DNA from: JBDLIL01 sp039714855
GTDB taxonomy: Bacteria; Patescibacteriota; Microgenomatia; UBA1400; PJMF01
NCBI GenBank assembly: GCA_039714855.1
Contig: JBDLIL010000005.1
Location: 1-32,587, forward strand
Length of the DNA: 32,587 bases
Direction of reading: 5' to 3'
The notes under the pieces are model-generated. The model was not told the origin of the DNA, did no database searches, and saw only the letters and a list, made by a program, of their open reading frames with translations. The position numbers and the translations under genes were made by a program. Of this stretch, positions 29,320 through 32,587 are shown piece after piece (the first letter of the stretch is position 1; each line of letters begins with the position of its first letter).

Positions 29320-30388
29320 GACCAAGCTTGCCATTATCGGCTCTGGTCCTGCTGGCTATACTGCTGCCATTTATGCGGCACGAGCTGACTTAAAGCCTAT
29401 TGTAATTGGTGGTATCAAAAGTGGTGGACAGCTGATGTTTACTACTCAGGTAGAGAACTTTCCTGGGTTCAAAGATGGGAAGAATGGTCCTGAGCTGATG
29501 ATAGAGATGCGAAGTCAGGCTGAAAAATTCGGCACTCAAATGATAGATACTTGGGTGACAGCAGTAGATTTTTCTGCCAGACCTTTTAAACTTTGGACCA
29601 ATTTACCTGAGGGTTTTGATCCAATGCAGTTTGAGTATATGAAGCCTGATGATTGGAATGAGTTTAGTAAAAAAGTAAAATCTCAGCCTCATGACATTGA
29701 AGCAGATTCAGTGATAGTTTCTACTGGCGCTGCTAGCATCATGTTGGGCATTCCTGGTGAAAAAGAATTGCTCGGTAAGGGTGTAGCTACTTGTGCTGTT
29801 TGTGATGCAGCTTTTTATAAAGATAAAGTTGCTTACGTAATAGGTGGTGGTGACAGCGCTATGGAAGATGCTACTGCTTTGAGCAAATTTGCAAGAGAAG
29901 TAAAAATAATTCATAGACGAGATTCTTTTAGAGCTAGCAAAATTATGCAAGATAGGGTTTTAAGCAATCCCAAAATTAAAATACTTTGGAATAGTGAAGT
30001 TGTAGAAGCAATTGGCAAGACTAAGCTTGAAAAAATAAAAATTAAAGATCTAAAAACTAATAAAGTAACTGAGCTTGAAACCGATGGCCTTTTTTACGCC
30101 ATTGGTCACAGGCCTTTGACCCAGCTTTTTACAGGGCAATTGCAGTTGGATGATCATGGATATTTACTTACTCGACAGAGTTTAACTAAGCAGGGTTTAG
30201 AGCTCGCCTCGCAACACATTAATGAAAAAGGACTTTTAGAGTATCCCAGTATGACTTCTGTAAATGGTGTTTTTGCTGCTGGCGATGTGGTAGATGTTCG
30301 TTACAAGCAAGCTGTGACTTCTGCAGGTCAAGGTACTCAGGCAGCACTAGATGTGGAGAAGTGGCTGGAGGTAAATGAAACTTCATAA
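29312..30388 (+). CDS. trxB: Thioredoxin reductase
   Basis: 358 residues from a GTG. FAD site GSGPAGYTAA (10-19), redox CAVC (161-164), NADPH site GGGDSAMEDA (178-187) with HRRDSFRA (201-208; Arg pair favours NADPH), C-terminal FAD motif GVFAAGDV. The usual length is about 310-320; the extra residues are an insertion at about 94-128 (WTNLPEGFDPMQFEYMKPDD region) and another near 285-310. It transfers electrons from NADPH to thioredoxin. Overlaps trxA upstream and the NUDIX gene downstream. Confidence 0.93.
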   Translation: MNKTKLAIIGSGPAGYTAAIYAARADLKPIVIGGIKSGGQLMFTTQVENFPGFKDGKNGPELMIEMRSQAEKFGTQMIDTWVTAVDFSARPFKLWTNLPEGFDPMQFEYMKPDDWNEFSKKVKSQPHDIEADSVIVSTGAASIMLGIPGEKELLGKGVATCAVCDAAFYKDKVAYVIGGGDSAMEDATALSKFAREVKIIHRRDSFRASKIMQDRVLSNPKIKILWNSEVVEAIGKTKLEKIKIKDLKTNKVTELETDGLFYAIGHRPLTQLFTGQLQLDDHGYLLTRQSLTKQGLELASQHINEKGLLEYPSMTSVNGVFAAGDVVDVRYKQAVTSAGQGTQAALDVEKWLEVNETS

Positions 30389-30884
30389 ACTTGGAAAATT
30401 AATAGTTGCCTGTGAAGCATATATTATTCATGACGGAAAAGTGTTAATGCACAAGCGCGCGGAAGATAAAAAGAAATTTCCTGGTTTTTGGATAGGTCCT
30501 GGTGGTCATGTAGAAAGTGGTGAAGATGTGCTCACTACAGCTATAAGAGAAGTAGAAGAAGAGACAGGTGTAAAAGTTAAAGCCGATGATATTAAACTGA
30601 AAGTTTTAGCTTTTCATCATCATTTAGACAGAGAAGAAGTTTGGATGGAGTATTTATTTAGAGCTACTATTCCAGAAAATCAGAAACCGATTTCTACGCA
30701 CGAGGGCGAATCAGAATGGATCGAAATAGCAAAATTGTTAAAGATGGATAAGGTCTTTCCACCATCAAAATATTATTTTGATCATATCTTAAGCGACAAA
30801 CCCGGCATTATGTACAACGCCAGTCAGTGGAGCGATGCCGAGCTGGTAAAAGTACAAAGTGAGAGAGTAGATAAAGATACTTAA
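30375..30884 (+). CDS. NUDIX hydrolase
   Basis: 169 residues. The full Nudix box is G44-x5-E50-x7-REVEEETG (58-65), with catalytic glutamates at 59, 62 and 63. A preceding strand FPGFWIGPGGHVE is typical of ADP-ribose/MutT-like members. A C-terminal extension (from about 130) is unassigned. The gene starts 14 nt inside the end of trxB and so is coupled to the thioredoxin operon; it may clean up oxidised nucleotides or turn over NAD-related compounds. The substrate is not predictable from sequence. Confidence 0.92.
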   Translation: MKLHKLGKLIVACEAYIIHDGKVLMHKRAEDKKKFPGFWIGPGGHVESGEDVLTTAIREVEEETGVKVKADDIKLKVLAFHHHLDREEVWMEYLFRATIPENQKPISTHEGESEWIEIAKLLKMDKVFPPSKYYFDHILSDKPGIMYNASQWSDAELVKVQSERVDKDT

Positions 30885-30902
30885 AATTATTAATTAAAAT
30901 CT

Positions 30903-32201
30903 ATGAAAAATAATCCACACACAAACGCTAGCAAACAATTAGAGGATGTCGCAGAGATTTTGCGTGCTGAGTATGAAGATGGGGCAAGATTTGATAGAGC
31001 AATAGAGCTACTAAAAAAGCCACAAAATTTAATAGAAGGTGAAGTAGAAGTAAAAATGGATAATGGGGAAATCAAAAAATTTAAGGCTTTTAGATCTCAA
31101 CACAGTAATGCTGTGGGGCCGTACAAAGGTGGTATCAGATTTCATCGGGATGTGACGCGAGAAGAAGTAATAGCACTATCTACCTGGATGACATGGAAGT
31201 GTAGTGTTACCAACTTGCCCTATGGTGGTGGCAAAGGTGGAGTAATAGTTGACCCTAAAAAATTAAGTGAAGCAGAATTGCAAAATCTCTCCAGAGCTTA
31301 TGCTAGATTTATTGCCAACGATATTGGTCCTTGGATAGATGTGCCGGCTCCGGACGTAAATACTACTCCACAGATCATGGCGTGGATGGTAGATGAGTAT
31401 CAAAAAGTAAAGACGCAAGACTTTGCGTCTCTGGCAACTTTTACTGGCAAGCCATTAGAACTAGGTGGCAGTGAAGGTAGAAATGAAGCCACTGGTCTTG
31501 GTGGAGTTTACCTTTTGGAAAAATTGGCAAAAAAATTAGATTGGAAACGCAAAAAAGATATCACTATTGCGATACAAGGTTTTGGCAATGTGGGTTACTT
31601 TTTTGCTTATCATGCTGATAAGTTGGGCTACAGGGTAGTGGCAGTTTCCGACTCCAAAAGTGGAGTGTATGTAGAGTCAGGCATTGATCCAGAAAAAACC
31701 TTGGAATGTAAAAAGAAAACTAAGGGTATAGAAGGCTGTCTCTGCAGCGAAGGTAAATGCAACGCTGATTTTGGGAAGCCTATTAGCAATCAAGAATTAC
31801 TAGAATTAGATGTGGATGTACTAGTGCCGGCAGCTTTAGAAAATGTAATAAATAATACTAACGCAAATAATATTAAAGCTAAAGTTATTATCGAAATGGC
31901 CAATGGCCCAGTTACACCAGAGGCAGATGAAATTTTGAATAAAAAGAATATTCTAGTTATTCCAGATATTTTGGCTAATGCGGGTGGAGTTACTACTTCC
32001 TATTTAGAATGGGTGCAAAACTTGCAGGGTTATTATTGGACAAAAGAAGAAGTGCTAAATAAATTGCAACCCATGATGGAAAATGCTTTTGAAAAAATGT
32101 GGAAGCTAAAAGAAGACAAAAGTTTGAATACTAGAATGGCAGTATATTTTTCTGCTGTAAAGCGTGTGGTGGATACCATGATGGTCAGGGGATGGATCTA
32201 G
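30903..32201 (+). CDS. gdhA: Glutamate dehydrogenase
   Basis: 432 residues, hexameric-type length. Substrate site GPYKGGIRFH (72-81), catalytic Lys in PYGGGKGGV (K111), VPAPDVNT (148-154), Rossmann IQGFGNVGYFFA (224-235), and PAALENVI then NAGGVTTSYLEW in the coenzyme and hinge regions. It interconverts glutamate and 2-oxoglutarate with NAD(P). An extra Cys-rich loop (C269, C279, C281, C286: EGCLCSEGKC) lies in the coenzyme domain where most homologs have a plain loop. Near-leaderless start, no Shine-Dalgarno sequence. Confidence 0.95.
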   Translation: MKNNPHTNASKQLEDVAEILRAEYEDGARFDRAIELLKKPQNLIEGEVEVKMDNGEIKKFKAFRSQHSNAVGPYKGGIRFHRDVTREEVIALSTWMTWKCSVTNLPYGGGKGGVIVDPKKLSEAELQNLSRAYARFIANDIGPWIDVPAPDVNTTPQIMAWMVDEYQKVKTQDFASLATFTGKPLELGGSEGRNEATGLGGVYLLEKLAKKLDWKRKKDITIAIQGFGNVGYFFAYHADKLGYRVVAVSDSKSGVYVESGIDPEKTLECKKKTKGIEGCLCSEGKCNADFGKPISNQELLELDVDVLVPAALENVINNTNANNIKAKVIIEMANGPVTPEADEILNKKNILVIPDILANAGGVTTSYLEWVQNLQGYYWTKEEVLNKLQPMMENAFEKMWKLKEDKSLNTRMAVYFSAVKRVVDTMMVRGWI

Positions 32202-32210
32202 GGTTATAAT
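32182..32210 (+). promoter_or_regulatory. Promoter of the sigma factor gene
   Basis: TGGTCA (32182-32187), 17-nt spacer, TATAAT (32205-32210), 11 nt before the ATG at 32222; ATAATG occurs twice around it. It overlaps the end of gdhA. Confidence 0.5.
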
Positions 32211-32221
32211 GTCAGGTCATA

Positions 32222-32587
32222 ATGGCAAAAGCTAAAACTAAAAAAACTACAAAAAAAACAAATAAAGCTACCGAGGACAAAACAAAAAAGGTTCCTAAAG
32301 CTTTGCAAAAAGATATTACTGCGCTTTTCAAAAAAGCAAAGAAGATGGGTTGTGTTACCCAAGATGAGGTCTTGGAAGTTTTTGTTGAGCCAGAACTTTA
32401 CACCGATCTACTTGATGATTTCTATGATCAGATTATTGCAAACAAAATTGATGTTTTTGAATCAGTTTCAGAAGATGCTGATGCAGAAAATGTTTCGGAT
32501 GTTGAACGAGAGTTGGAGGTTCTTAGTACACTGACTAGTAGTGGCGTTTCTGATCCGGTACGCATGTACCTGAAAGAAATCGGCAGA
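32222..32587 (+). CDS. rpoD: Primary sigma factor RpoD, N-terminal part (cut by window end)
   Basis: 122 codons are visible. A Lys/Thr-rich N-terminal tail (1-24) is followed by a region 1.1-like helical domain (about 28-75: DITALFKKAKKMGCVTQDEV). The protein then reaches the start of region 1.2, SDPVRMYLKEIG, the hallmark of primary sigma factors. The gene runs off the window. Its position 3' of dnaG recalls the conserved dnaG-rpoD neighbourhood. Confidence 0.9.
   Translation, partial: MAKAKTKKTTKKTNKATEDKTKKVPKALQKDITALFKKAKKMGCVTQDEVLEVFVEPELYTDLLDDFYDQIIANKIDVFESVSEDADAENVSDVERELEVLSTLTSSGVSDPVRMYLKEIGR

Noticed and set aside
1..32587. CRISPR array, prophage, transposase gene or replication origin
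   Set aside because: No regularly spaced repeats, no transposase or phage structural protein and no DnaA-box cluster were seen; the only mobile-looking sequences are short palindromic repeats.

Overview
The window looks like a piece of chromosome from a low-GC member of the Candidate Phyla Radiation (Patescibacteria), with the standard genetic code (TGA ends several intact genes). The evidence is the compact, overlapping gene order, monoderm-style surface proteins, many membrane and secreted proteins of unknown function, and two coding copies of a palindromic repeat read as DLPAGRQG, a pattern I associate from memory with such genomes. I cannot place it below that level.

Layout. 78-1700 (minus): a two-gene unit of a probable ribbon-helix-helix protein and a small membrane protein, behind a near-consensus promoter with an inverted repeat over its -35. 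1921-5048: unknown proteins, a HAD hydrolase broken by an in-frame TGA, and a membrane protein carrying the first DLPAGRQG repeat. 5102-5262: tRNA-Arg(GCG) and tRNA-Ser(CGA). 5329-7854: a tightly packed operon of a flavodoxin-fold oxidoreductase, a UMPH-1 pyrimidine nucleotidase, Maf and a 2H phosphoesterase. 7834-10427: a secreted protein and a GT-C glycosyltransferase, divergently transcribed. 10466-11567: an FMN riboswitch with its own terminator in front of an EamA transporter, probably for riboflavin. 11596-11914: a relic of an acyl-CoA synthetase 3' end and a 45-residue Cys-rich protein with its own terminator. 12620-14761 (minus): ADP-forming acetyl-CoA synthetase with the second DLPAGRQG repeat in its interdomain linker. 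14847-15007: a broken partial copy of tRNA-Ser followed by an intact tRNA-Ser(GCT). 15245-16739 (minus): an orphan Cache sensor and a small unknown protein.

The most striking region is 16908-17200. A promoter is followed by two successive short ORFs rich in tyrosine codons. Each is followed by mutually exclusive antiterminator and terminator hairpins, and the first terminator's right arm also serves as the Shine-Dalgarno sequence of the second short ORF. This reads as a tandem ribosome-mediated attenuator controlling a methyltransferase-like gene and a PLP-dependent Cys/Met-metabolism enzyme.

19480-24312 holds a MacAB-like export operon (secreted protein, permease, lipoprotein, adaptor, ATPase) followed by a ferritin-like protein. 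24346-26753 holds membrane proteins and tRNA-Ser(GGA). 26870-32587 holds dnaG, a CsoR/CstR-type repressor with a visible operator, trxA, trxB, a NUDIX hydrolase, glutamate dehydrogenase and the start of the primary sigma factor. Many starts lie only 6-11 nt below a -10-like hexamer, which suggests leaderless or near-leaderless transcripts are common here. Energy genes (acetyl-CoA synthetase, glutamate dehydrogenase) and nucleotide-recycling genes fit a fermentative, scavenging, possibly host-dependent lifestyle; that last step is inference.
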